From: Geodermatophilus tzadiensis
GTDB lineage: Bacteria > Actinomycetota > Actinomycetes > Mycobacteriales > Geodermatophilaceae
DNA length: 64,000 nt
Assembly: GCF_003002915.1 (NCBI RefSeq)
Contig: NZ_PVTG01000005.1
Location: forward strand, 62,001 to 126,000
Direction: 5' to 3'
Within the stretch, counting starts at the first letter, position 1. Each line of letters starts with the position of its first letter. The position numbers and the translations under genes were made by a program. Under the pieces are notes generated by a model. The model made no database searches, was not told the origin of the DNA, and worked only from the letters and a program-made list of their open reading frames with translations. Shown piece after piece: positions 8,442 through 16,317 of this stretch.

Positions 8442-9890
8442 TCAGCCGTTGATCACCTGGGGGACGGCGACGGCCTTGAGGCCCTCGGCGCCGAACTCCA
8501 GGCCGTAGCCGGACTTCTTGTGTCCGCCGAAGGGGATCATCGGGTGCACCCCGCCGTGGGCGTTGATCCAGACGGTGCCGGCCTGCAGGTGGGCGGCGAC
8601 GGCGCGGGCGGCGTCGCGGTCGCTGCTCCAGACCGAGGCGCCGAGGCCGACGTCGAGCCGGTTGGCCATGGCGATCGCTTCGTCGATGGTCTCGTAGCGG
8701 ATGATCGGCAGGGCGGGGCCGAACTGCTCCTCGGCGACCAGTGGGTTGTCGTCGTCGATGTCGGCGACGAGGGTGGTGGGGTAGAAGTGGCCGGGGGCGT
8801 CGGGGTCGGGGTCGCCGCCGAGCAGGATCCGCGCGCCGGAGTCGCGGGCGGCGTCGACGAGGCGGGCGACGATGTCGTACTGCGCGCGGTTCTGCAGCGG
8901 GCCGAGCACGTTGTTCTCGTCCAGGCCGCGGCCCATGGGCATGGCCTTGGCGACCTCGGTGAGGGCGGCGACGACGTCGTCGTAGACGTCGGTGTGCACG
9001 TAGAGGCGCTTGAGGGCGGCGCAGGTCTGGCCGGTGTTGATGAACGCGCCCCAGAACAGGCCCTCGGCGATGGCCTCGGGGTCGACGTCGGGCAGCACGA
9101 TGCCGGCGTCGTTGCCGCCGAGTTCGAGGGTCAGGCGCTTGACGGTGTCGGCCGAGCTCTTGATGATGGCCTGCCCGGTGGCGGTGGAGCCGGTGAACAT
9201 GACCTTGTCCACGTCGGGGTGGGCCGACAGTCGGGCGCCGACGTCGCGGCCGCCGGCGACGGCGGTGAGCACGTCGGCCGGCAGGACGGTGTTGAGGACG
9301 TGGACCAGGGCCAGCACGCTCAGCGGGGTGTACTCCGAGGGCTTGACGACCACGGTGTTGCCCATCCGCAGCGACGGCGCGACCTGCCAGATGGTGATCA
9401 TCATCGGCCAGTTCCACGGGCCGATGGCGCCGACGACGCCGATCGGGCGGTAGTGCAGCTCGGCGTGGACCTCGCCGTCGTCGACCACGGTCTCCACCGG
9501 CAGCGGGGTCGCTGCGGTGGCGCGCAGCCACGCGGCGCAGGCGCCGACCTCGAAGCGGGCGTTGGGGCCGTTGAGCGGTTTGCCCTGCTCGCGGGAGAGC
9601 AGCTCGGCCAGCGGCTCGGCCGCCGCCTCGATGGCGTCGGCGGCGCGGTTGAGCAGGTCGATGCGCTCGGCGTCGGCGCGGGCGGCCCAGGCCGGCTGGG
9701 CGGCCCGGACCCGCGCGACGGCGGCGTCGACGTCCTCGGCCGACCGCTCGGCGACCCGGCCGACGACCTCGCCGGTCGCCGGGTCGAGCACCTCACGGCC
9801 GTCGGGGTCGGTCACGGCGGCCAGCAGGCTGTCGTAGGTCGGCGTGCCCGAGGTGGTGTCCACGGGCTCGCTCACGGTCGGAGTGGTCAT
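8442..9890 (-). CDS. Aldehyde dehydrogenase of the homogentisate operon
   Basis: A 482-aa aldehyde dehydrogenase. Visible in order are the Asn-containing AIGPWNWPMMITIWQVAPSL, KPSEYTPLSV, FTGSTATGQAI, Glu in LELGGNDAGIV and the catalytic Cys in INTGQTCAALKRLYV. It ends GGHKKSGYGLEFGAEGL. It is only moderately similar to the enzyme at 4794-6248, so it is not a recent duplicate. It is the last gene of the leftward operon, 76 bases after fumarylacetoacetase. With the amine oxidase encoded at 16318-17664, a likely role is oxidation of an arylacetaldehyde to the arylacetate that feeds the flavin hydroxylase. The substrate is inferred from the operon. Confidence 0.92.
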   Translation of the reverse strand: MTTPTVSEPVDTTSGTPTYDSLLAAVTDPDGREVLDPATGEVVGRVAERSAEDVDAAVARVRAAQPAWAARADAERIDLLNRAADAIEAAAEPLAELLSREQGKPLNGPNARFEVGACAAWLRATAATPLPVETVVDDGEVHAELHYRPIGVVGAIGPWNWPMMITIWQVAPSLRMGNTVVVKPSEYTPLSVLALVHVLNTVLPADVLTAVAGGRDVGARLSAHPDVDKVMFTGSTATGQAIIKSSADTVKRLTLELGGNDAGIVLPDVDPEAIAEGLFWGAFINTGQTCAALKRLYVHTDVYDDVVAALTEVAKAMPMGRGLDENNVLGPLQNRAQYDIVARLVDAARDSGARILLGGDPDPDAPGHFYPTTLVADIDDDNPLVAEEQFGPALPIIRYETIDEAIAMANRLDVGLGASVWSSDRDAARAVAAHLQAGTVWINAHGGVHPMIPFGGHKKSGYGLEFGAEGLKAVAVPQVING

Positions 9891-9966
9891 CGTCGGCCTC
9901 TCGGTGGAGTGGATGGCGCCTTGCGGTCGAGAACTGCAGTAGGGAACCTGAAGCTGAACGGGCCGT

Positions 9967-11175
9967 TCATCGGGAGGGTTCCACCCGGCCCGTCACCTCG
10001 CCGAGCGCGATCCGGATGCCGTCGGCGCCGGGCGCGCTCGCGGTGATGGTGATGACGTCGCCGTCGTCCAGGAAGGTGCGCGTCGTGCCGTCCTGCAGGG
10101 TGATCGGCTCCTTGCCGCCCCAGGACAGCTCGATGAACGACCCGCGCTGGTCCTTGCCGGGGCCGGAGACGGTGCCGGAGGCGTAGAGGTCACCGGTGCG
10201 CAGGCTGGCGCCGTTGACGGTCATGTGCGCCAGCTGCTGCGCCGGGGTCCAGTACACGAGGTCGAAGGGCGGGCAGGAGATGAGTTCGCCGTTCAGGCGG
10301 ACCTCGATGGCGATGTCGAGGCCCCACGGCTCGGCATCGGTGTCGTCCAGGTAGGGAAGGGGCTTCGGGTCACGTGAGGGGGGCGTCACCCGGGCGCCCT
10401 CGAGGGCGGCCAGCGGAACCACCCACGGCGACACCGAGGTGAGGAAGGACTTGCCGAGGAAGGGGCCCAGCGGCACGTACTCCCACGCCTGCAGGTCGCG
10501 GGCGGACCAGTCGTTGACGAGGCAGACGCCGAACACGTGGTCCCGGAAGGCTCCGAGCGGCACCGGGCGGCCGAGTTCCGACGGCGTGCCGACGACGAAG
10601 CCGATCTCCGCCTCGATGTCCAGACGTTGTGAGGGGCCGAAGGTCGGCGCGTCGTCGGACGGCGCCTTGCGCTGCCCCGACGGGCGGACCACCGGCGTGC
10701 CGGAGACCTGGACGGTGCCGGAGCGGCCGTGGTAGCCGATGGGCAGGTGCTTCCAGTTCGGGGTCAGGGGAGGGGAGTCGGGCCGGAACATCCGGCCGAG
10801 GTTCTCCGCGTGGTGCTGCGAGCTGTAGAAGTCGACGTAGTCGGCGACCTCGATCGGCAGGTGCATCGTCACGTCGGTCCGGGCCAGCAGGTGCGGCTCG
10901 ATCGTGTCCCGGTGCGCCGTGTCGGTGAGCCAGGTGGTCAGGTCCGCCCGCAGGGCGTGCCACGCCTCCGGCCCCCGGGCCATGAAGGCGTTGAGCGAGC
11001 CCGTCGCGTGGACGTCGTCGCCGGTGGCTGCCTGCAGGTCGAGGACGAGGTCGCCGATCGCGACGCCGGTGCGACGCCCGGTAGCGGGGGTGGAGAAGAC
11101 GCCGTACGGCAGGTTGCCGAGTCCGAACCCGTTGTCCGGGGACAGGTCGAGCCAGCTCTGTGCGTTCGCGGTCAC
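9967..11175 (-). CDS. fahA: Fumarylacetoacetase
   Basis: A 402-aa enzyme of the length usual for fumarylacetoacetate hydrolases. The N-terminal SH3-like domain carries FGLGNLPYGVFS. The catalytic mixed-beta domain shows DFYSSQHHAENLGRMFRP (general-base His), IGYHGRSGTV, the metal-binding Glu run in RLDIEAEIGFVVG and NDWSARDLQAWEYVPLGPF, and later YASGTVSGPGKDQRGSFIE. It hydrolyses fumarylacetoacetate to fumarate and acetoacetate, the last step of the homogentisate pathway. It overlaps the upstream unknown gene by four bases, so HmgA, the unknown protein and FahA are translationally coupled. Confidence 0.97.
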   Translation of the reverse strand: MTANAQSWLDLSPDNGFGLGNLPYGVFSTPATGRRTGVAIGDLVLDLQAATGDDVHATGSLNAFMARGPEAWHALRADLTTWLTDTAHRDTIEPHLLARTDVTMHLPIEVADYVDFYSSQHHAENLGRMFRPDSPPLTPNWKHLPIGYHGRSGTVQVSGTPVVRPSGQRKAPSDDAPTFGPSQRLDIEAEIGFVVGTPSELGRPVPLGAFRDHVFGVCLVNDWSARDLQAWEYVPLGPFLGKSFLTSVSPWVVPLAALEGARVTPPSRDPKPLPYLDDTDAEPWGLDIAIEVRLNGELISCPPFDLVYWTPAQQLAHMTVNGASLRTGDLYASGTVSGPGKDQRGSFIELSWGGKEPITLQDGTTRTFLDDGDVITITASAPGADGIRIALGEVTGRVEPSR

Positions 11176-12008
11176 GCGGGGATCCGATCGGGTGAGGGCA
11201 GCAGGTCGAGAGCGACGAGGTCGTCGACGGGCTCGAGCACGCTGCAGGTGCCGAAGGAGGTGAACAGCGCCCGGGCCCGCTCGCAGCGCTGAGGCGGCCA
11301 GGTCCGGAGTGCCGCGACCATTCGGCTCGCGTCGGAGTCACGCAGGTGCTCGGCGGCGATCTGCGGTGGCGCCCCGGCCGACATCGCGGAGACCGCCAGC
11401 AGCAGGTTGAGGAAGCCGTGGTGCTCGAACCCCGTCGCCGGGTCGGTGTGCCGGACGGCGTGGTGCAGGCCGGCGGTGCACTTGAAGGCCACGTCGCGCG
11501 CGATGCAGGCGTGCAGGGTCTCCGCGAGCTCCGCGGCGGACGGGAACAGCTCCGGCCGCACGCCGCCGGTGCGCAGCTTCGCGCGGTAGCGGGTGCCGGC
11601 GAGGACGTCGAGCACCTCGTCCCGCGCCGCCGAGCGGGGCACTTCGATCGCCGCCGGCACGGTGGCGGGCAGCACCTCGTCGAGTGCGCGCACCGCCTCG
11701 GCGGCGGCCTCGGCGTCGGCGACGACCGGTACCTCGACCGCGGCCAGGTGCAGGCCTGGGTCCTCGACCCGACGGGTGGCGGCCGGCAGGTCGCCGGCGG
11801 ACACGATCAGCGAGATCCCGAACGCCGGGCCGACGTCGAGGTGCACGCTCAGCTCGTCGAGCCGGGTGGCCGGTACGACGAAGGGGCCGACGAGGTCGCC
11901 GAGCCGGGTCCGCAGTTCCCGGTGGGCCGGCACCGCGGCGGCCATCGGGGCGTCCCCGGGTGGGAAGAGCGCGGCGTCGTCGAAGAGCCCGTCGAAGAGG
12001 GTGGTCAC
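11172..12008 (-). CDS. Uncharacterised protein between HmgA and FahA
   Basis: A 278-aa soluble protein with no signal peptide or membrane segment. I do not recognise a characterised family. Notable segments are the N-terminal DDAALFPPGDAPMAAAV, a repeated beta/alpha rhythm (FVVPATRLDELSVHL; AAVEVPVVADAEAAAEAV), and a conserved-looking block with a Cys and paired His, FKCTAGLHHAVRHTDP, then FEHHGFLNLLLAV. It overlaps hmgA upstream and fahA downstream by four bases each, so expression is tightly matched to both. No maleylacetoacetate isomerase of the GST or DinB/mycothiol type is visible in the operon, so this protein lies at the one missing catalytic step. Isomerase, chaperone or regulator are all possible; function is unproven. 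Confidence 0.85.
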   Translation of the reverse strand: MTTLFDGLFDDAALFPPGDAPMAAAVPAHRELRTRLGDLVGPFVVPATRLDELSVHLDVGPAFGISLIVSAGDLPAATRRVEDPGLHLAAVEVPVVADAEAAAEAVRALDEVLPATVPAAIEVPRSAARDEVLDVLAGTRYRAKLRTGGVRPELFPSAAELAETLHACIARDVAFKCTAGLHHAVRHTDPATGFEHHGFLNLLLAVSAMSAGAPPQIAAEHLRDSDASRMVAALRTWPPQRCERARALFTSFGTCSVLEPVDDLVALDLLPSPDRIPA

Positions 12009-13210
12009 GCCGACGGCCCTCGGCCCGACCAGGTCCAGGCGTACTTGCCGTCGTCGACGGCGAGCCCGCCCTCACCGAGGTCGAGCGGCCGGAAGGTGTC
12101 GACCATGACGGCGAGCTCGTCGAAGTACTCGATGCCCAGGGAACGCTCGACGGCGCCCGGCTGCGGGCCGTGGCTGTGCCCGCCCGGGTGCACGGAGATC
12201 GAGCCCTTGCCGATGCCGGAGCCCTTGCGGGCCTCGTAGTCGCCGTCGACGTAGAACATGATCTCGTCGGAGTCGACGTTGGAGTGGTAGTAGGGCACCG
12301 GCACCGCCTGGGGGTGGTAGTCGACCTTGCGGGGCACGAAGTTGCAGATCACGAAGTTGGCGCCCTCGAAGACCTGGTGCACCGGCGGCGGCTGGTGGAC
12401 CCGGCCGGTGATCGGCTCGTAGTCGGCGATGTTGAAGACGTACGGGTAGAGGCAGCCGTCCCACCCGACCACGTCGAAGGGGTGCTCCGGGACGACGTGG
12501 ATCGTGCCCGTGAGTCCTCCTGGACCCCTTCCGCGGTGCTTGACGTAGACCTCGACGTCGGTGCCCTCGGCCAGCAGCGGCTCCGTGGGGGTGCGCAGAT
12601 CGCGTTCGCAGAACGGGGCGTGCTCCAGGAACTGCCCGTACTTCGACAGGTACCGCTTCGGCGGGGCGATGTGGCTGTTGGCCTCGATGGCGTAGGTCCG
12701 CAGCGGCTCGCTGCCGGTCGGGACCCAGCGGTGCGTGACGGTGCGCGGGATGATCACGTAATCGCCCTGCCCGACGTCGAGGGCGCCGAAGGACGTCTCG
12801 ACCGTCGCCGTGCCGCGTTCGACGTAGACGCATTCGTCGCCGGTCGCGTTGCGGTAGTACGGCGAGGTCGCCGAGGAGACGGCGTAGGAGATCCGGACGT
12901 CGCCGTTGCCCAGCACCAGGCGCCGGCCGGTGACCGCGTCGGTGGCCTTGTGCTCCTCGCACGGGAACAGGTCGTGCAGCTTCAGGTGCCGCGGCGTCAG
13001 CGGGGCGTTGGGCGTGAGGGTCTGGTCGGGCAGCTCCCACGGGCGGGCGTCGACGATCGCCGACGGGATGCCGCGGTGGTAGAGCAGCGACGAGTCGGAG
13101 GAGAAGCCCTCCTCACCGACCAGCTCCTCGGAGTAGAGGCTGCCGTCGGGAGCGCGGAACTGGGTGTGCCGCTTCGGCGGGACGCTGCCCACCTGCTTGT
13201 AGAACGCCAT
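12005..13210 (-). CDS. hmgA: Homogentisate 1,2-dioxygenase
   Basis: A 401-aa cupin-fold, Fe(II)-dependent ring-cleavage dioxygenase that opens homogentisate to maleylacetoacetate. Iron ligands by family analogy are the His and Glu of YYHSNVDSDEIMFYVDGD (about residue 295) and the His of GSISVHPGGHSHGPQPG. Other signatures are RNATGDECVYVERG, VVGWDGCLYPY and FVICNFVPRKVDYHP. It is shorter than the 430-450 aa enzymes of proteobacteria but normal for actinobacteria. The ATG has GGAGG nearby. It lies 19 bases after the flavin monooxygenase and overlaps the unknown 278-aa gene. Confidence 0.97.
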   Translation of the reverse strand: MAFYKQVGSVPPKRHTQFRAPDGSLYSEELVGEEGFSSDSSLLYHRGIPSAIVDARPWELPDQTLTPNAPLTPRHLKLHDLFPCEEHKATDAVTGRRLVLGNGDVRISYAVSSATSPYYRNATGDECVYVERGTATVETSFGALDVGQGDYVIIPRTVTHRWVPTGSEPLRTYAIEANSHIAPPKRYLSKYGQFLEHAPFCERDLRTPTEPLLAEGTDVEVYVKHRGRGPGGLTGTIHVVPEHPFDVVGWDGCLYPYVFNIADYEPITGRVHQPPPVHQVFEGANFVICNFVPRKVDYHPQAVPVPYYHSNVDSDEIMFYVDGDYEARKGSGIGKGSISVHPGGHSHGPQPGAVERSLGIEYFDELAVMVDTFRPLDLGEGGLAVDDGKYAWTWSGRGPSA

Positions 13211-13229
13211 GGGAGTGCCTCCAGAAGGG

Positions 13230-14843
13230 TCAGGCCAGGACGGGGCTGGGAACGGAGCGGTCGAGCAGCCGGGCCACCGCGGGGGCGACGTCGGCGGAGC
13301 GTGTGAGGACGGCGGCCACGTGACCGTCGGGGCGCAGCACCCAGATCTCGTCCGGGCGGGCGCCGAGCGCGTCGCGCAGCGTGGGGCCGGCGTCGAGGTC
13401 GCTGATGCGGTGCACGGCGACGGGCAGGTCCGCCGGAAGGGTCTCCGGCAGGGAGGGCAGCGCGGCGTCGTCCCCGACCAGCACGGTCACCCCGGAGCGG
13501 GCCAGCTGCCGCAGCCGCACCAGCTCGGGCCGGCCGGGCACGCTGATCGGGCAGTCGGGCACGAGGACACCCGGTGCCGGCACGGGGACGTCCCCGCGGG
13601 CCGGCCGGCCGGGGAACGGCCGCCGCTCGTCGGGGGTCGTCAGCGGCGAGTCGACGTACCAGAACGGCTCGGCGAGCCGGCCCGAGTCCACCTGGGTTCG
13701 TGCGGAGGGATCGGTCGCCGCCCGCTCCAGGACGTCCAGGCGGTGGGCTGCCTCCTCGTCGCTACCCGGCACGAGGAACCGCATGGTGTCGCCGGTGACC
13801 GCGATGTTCTCCAGCGCCGCGGCGTGCCGCTCGTCGTGGTAGCTGTCGAGGAGCGACTCCGGGGCCCAGCCACGGAGGACGAAGGCGATCTTCCAGGCGG
13901 CGTTCTCGGCGTCCAGCACACCGGAGTTCAGGCCCCGGGCACCGAAGGGGGAGACGAGGTGTGCCGCGTCGCCGGCGACGAGCACCCGGCCGACCCGCAT
14001 CCGGTCGACGACCCGGGAGTGGAAGCGGTAGACCGACTTCCACGCGATCTCGTAGGGCCGGTCGCCGATCACCTGCCGGATCCGCCGGTCGAGACCGCCG
14101 GAGGCCTCCTCGGCCGCGAGGTCGAAGTCCGGGGGAACCTGCCAGTCGATGCGGAACGTGGAGTCGGGGCACGGGTGGATCAGCACCTGCCGACCGGGGT
14201 TCCACTCCGGGTCGAAGTAGAACCGCCGCTCGGTCTCCCAGCCCGGCATGTCCGTGCGGATGTCGCAGATGAGGAAGTGGTCGTCGAACGTCTCGCCCTC
14301 GAAGGTGAGGCCGAGGGCCGCGCGGATCTCGTCGCTGCGCGGGCCGGCACACGCGACGACGTAGGAGCCCTGGACGGACGTCTCGCCGCCCTCGGTGGCG
14401 CAGACGGCGGTGACGCCGGACTCGTCCTGCTGGATGCCGGTGACCCGGTGGCCCCAGCGGACCTCGATCAGCGGTTCGGCGGAGATGCGCTCGTCGAGCA
14501 GCTGCTCGGTCTCGCACTGCGAGATGTTGACGAACGGGGGGAAGGGGGACTTCCCGCGGTCGGCGAACTGGAAGCTGAAGAGCTCCTGGTCGCGGTGGAA
14601 CGTCCGGGCGGTCGTCCACGTGACGCCGCGGCGGGCCACTTCGGCGCCGACGCCGACGGCGTCCCAGACATCGAGGACGTCGCGCTGCTGGCAGATGGCC
14701 TTGCTGCCGATGACGTCGCGCTCGGAGCGTCCGTCCAGGACGACGACGGACAGGCCCCAGCGGGCCAGGAGGAGGGCGGTGGTCTGGCCGACCGGGCCGC
14801 AGCCGAGCACCAGGACCGGTGCGCTGGTGGTGGGAGTGGTCAT
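13230..14843 (-). CDS. FAD-dependent aromatic hydroxylase (MhpA-like)
   Basis: A 537-aa group A flavoprotein monooxygenase. The ATG at 14843 gives MTTPTTSAPVLVLGCGPVGQ, the dinucleotide-binding GxGxxG. The second FAD motif is RVLVAGDAAHLVSPFGARG with the usual NSGVLDAENAAWKIA helix. The remaining 180 residues form a thioredoxin-like C-terminal domain without CxxC, as in MhpA/PheA-type hydroxylases. It inserts one oxygen into a phenolic ring using NAD(P)H and O2. Being directly upstream of hmgA, it is the probable source of homogentisate from 3- or 4-hydroxyphenylacetate; the exact substrate cannot be read. Nine bases separate it from the MBL gene upstream. Confidence 0.9.
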   Translation of the reverse strand: MTTPTTSAPVLVLGCGPVGQTTALLLARWGLSVVVLDGRSERDVIGSKAICQQRDVLDVWDAVGVGAEVARRGVTWTTARTFHRDQELFSFQFADRGKSPFPPFVNISQCETEQLLDERISAEPLIEVRWGHRVTGIQQDESGVTAVCATEGGETSVQGSYVVACAGPRSDEIRAALGLTFEGETFDDHFLICDIRTDMPGWETERRFYFDPEWNPGRQVLIHPCPDSTFRIDWQVPPDFDLAAEEASGGLDRRIRQVIGDRPYEIAWKSVYRFHSRVVDRMRVGRVLVAGDAAHLVSPFGARGLNSGVLDAENAAWKIAFVLRGWAPESLLDSYHDERHAAALENIAVTGDTMRFLVPGSDEEAAHRLDVLERAATDPSARTQVDSGRLAEPFWYVDSPLTTPDERRPFPGRPARGDVPVPAPGVLVPDCPISVPGRPELVRLRQLARSGVTVLVGDDAALPSLPETLPADLPVAVHRISDLDAGPTLRDALGARPDEIWVLRPDGHVAAVLTRSADVAPAVARLLDRSVPSPVLA

Positions 14844-14851
14844 CGCCGTCG

Positions 14852-15814
14852 TCAGCCCTGCAGCTCGTCCCAGACCTGGCGGTCGCGCTCCGCCGTCCAG
14901 ATCACGGGGCGCTCGATGCCGTCCATCTCGTCCCAGAGGCGTTGGACGTCGAAGGGCAGGCAGTGCTCGAAGATCGGCCACTTGCCGTACTTCGGGGCCA
15001 GGGCGGTGTGAGTGGCCTCGAAGGCCTGCTTGAGGGTGCCGCCGGCACGGTGCACGTCGCCGACGGTGCGCTGCATGGTGAGGAGGAAGTCGCGCGTCTG
15101 CTCGATCGCGGCGTCGACCTGGTCCCGGCCCCGGGCGATGGCGCCTCGCCCACCGATGAGCTGCTGCGCGCCGAGGGCCTTGACCCGGTCGAGGGTGTCG
15201 GAGGCCCAGTCGAAGTGGAACGCGTCGCCGGTGTAGAGCGCGGCCTGGGACTCGACGAGGTCGCCGGCGAAGAGGATCTCGTGCTTGGGGATCCAGGCGA
15301 CGATGTCGCCCTCGGTGTGGCCGCGGCCGAGGAACTCCAGCACCAGCTCGCCGCGGTCGCCGCCCAGTTCGATGGTCAGCTTGTCGCGGAAGGTCATCGT
15401 GGGCCAGGTGAGGCCGGGGATGGACTCGGGCTCCTCGAACAGCCGGGGCATCCGGCCGTACTCGCTTACCCAGTCCTGCTGGCCGCGCTCGGCGATCAGG
15501 CCCTTGGTCTGCTCGGAGCTGACGATGATCTCGGCGTCGAAGGCGCTGGCGCCCAGCACGCGGACGGCGTGGTAGTGGGACAGCACCAGGTAACGGACCG
15601 GCTTGTCGGTGTGCTCCCGCAGCTTGGCCAGCCAGCGGCGCGCGGCGACGGGGGTGGCCAGCGCCTCGAAGCACACGAGGAAGTCCTCGCCCTCGATGGC
15701 ACCGAGGTTGGGGTCGCCTTCCGCGGTCAGGGCGTACACGCCGTCGGCGAGCACCTCGAGGGTCTGCTCCTTGACGCCGAGGTCGGCGGAAGAAGCGAAG
15801 GGCTTGGTTGCCAT
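14852..15814 (-). CDS. Metallo-beta-lactamase-fold protein with altered metal motif
   Basis: A 320-aa MBL-fold protein starting at the ATG at 15814 behind AGGAGATC. The first-metal motif, usually HxHxDH, reads LSHYHAVRVLGAS here, so two of the three later ligands are absent. The downstream GRGHTEGDIV His and the FAGDLVES Asp remain, and the terminal GHG-type His is replaced in IGGRGAIARG. The protein may therefore bind one metal or none. The C-terminal 90 residues are mostly helical. It is first in the homogentisate operon, nine bases upstream of the flavin hydroxylase, so its expression is tied to ring hydroxylation. A hydrolase for a CoA thioester or lactone intermediate, or a non-catalytic partner, are both possible. 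Confidence 0.8.
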   Translation of the reverse strand: MATKPFASSADLGVKEQTLEVLADGVYALTAEGDPNLGAIEGEDFLVCFEALATPVAARRWLAKLREHTDKPVRYLVLSHYHAVRVLGASAFDAEIIVSSEQTKGLIAERGQQDWVSEYGRMPRLFEEPESIPGLTWPTMTFRDKLTIELGGDRGELVLEFLGRGHTEGDIVAWIPKHEILFAGDLVESQAALYTGDAFHFDWASDTLDRVKALGAQQLIGGRGAIARGRDQVDAAIEQTRDFLLTMQRTVGDVHRAGGTLKQAFEATHTALAPKYGKWPIFEHCLPFDVQRLWDEMDGIERPVIWTAERDRQVWDELQG

Positions 15815-15867
15815 GAGGGGATCTCCTGATCCGCCGTTGTTCGATAGCCGAACAGTGTGTTCCCTTA

Positions 15868-15881
15868 CCGGTCCAACGGTA
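15868..15881. promoter_or_regulatory. Palindromic operator candidate ACCG-N6-CGGT upstream of the homogentisate operon
   Basis: ACCGGTCCAACGGT lies 54 bases upstream of the first gene of the operon. Its half-sites equal those of the site at 3659-3672. A nearby TTCG-N5-CGAA repeat (15841-15853) could be a separate IclR-type box. Confidence 0.4.
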
Positions 15882-15936
15882 CGGGCGGGTGGCCTGCGAC
15901 ACAAGGCCTGGTGAGCTTTCGATGTCGCTGAAACGG

Positions 15937-15980
15937 CGGCGCCCGGGCGCCCGACGGAGGTCGTGGGAGCCCGGGCGCCG
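15937..15980 (-). terminator. Hairpin after the ABM-type gene
   Basis: Perfect arms CGGCGCCCGGGC and GCCCGGGCGCCG with a 20-base loop begin 13 bases after the stop of the amine-oxidase operon and probably isolate it from the homogentisate operon. Confidence 0.65.
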
Positions 15981-15992
15981 GAGGGGCATGGG

Positions 15993-16289
15993 TCAGGGGA
16001 CAGGCGTCCACGCCATGTCGATGGACACGACCTCGCTGACCGCAGCCATCCGCCCGAACTCCGGCATGTTGGCGGCCTTGGCGTTGGCCGCCTCCGCCTG
16101 CTCGACGCTGTCGTAGATCCAGACGTCGGTCCACAGGCCGTCCTCGCCCTTGGCGATGACCGGAGCGGCCACGAAGCCCGGGATGGCGGCCTGGACGGCT
16201 GCGACAGCGCCCGGGCGACTGGCCAGGAACTCCTCCTCCTGCCCCTCCTGGACGCGGATGTGGACGAACTCGACGAGGTGCTGCTTCAT
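15993..16289 (-). CDS. Small antibiotic-biosynthesis-monooxygenase-type (ABM) protein
   Basis: A 98-aa protein with the beta-alpha-beta pattern of dimeric alpha/beta-barrel ABM domains: HLVEFVHIRVQEGQEEEFLA, then PGFVAAPVIAKGEDGLWTDVWIYDS and a C-terminal strand. Such proteins are small cofactorless oxygenases, isomerases or stress proteins, and function cannot be inferred from fold alone. It is the third gene of the permease-amine oxidase operon, 28 bases after the oxidase. A role in handling a reactive aldehyde or quinone product of amine oxidation would fit but is speculative. Confidence 0.75.
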   Translation of the reverse strand: MKQHLVEFVHIRVQEGQEEEFLASRPGAVAAVQAAIPGFVAAPVIAKGEDGLWTDVWIYDSVEQAEAANAKAANMPEFGRMAAVSEVVSIDMAWTPVP

Positions 16290-16317
16290 GGGGATCCCTT
16301 CGGAAGGTGGTGGTGCG

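Noticed and set aside
15841-15853. TTCG-N5-CGAA as a definite IclR box
   Set aside because: The arms are only four bases and outer positions do not pair; kept only as a remark beside the stronger 15868 palindrome.
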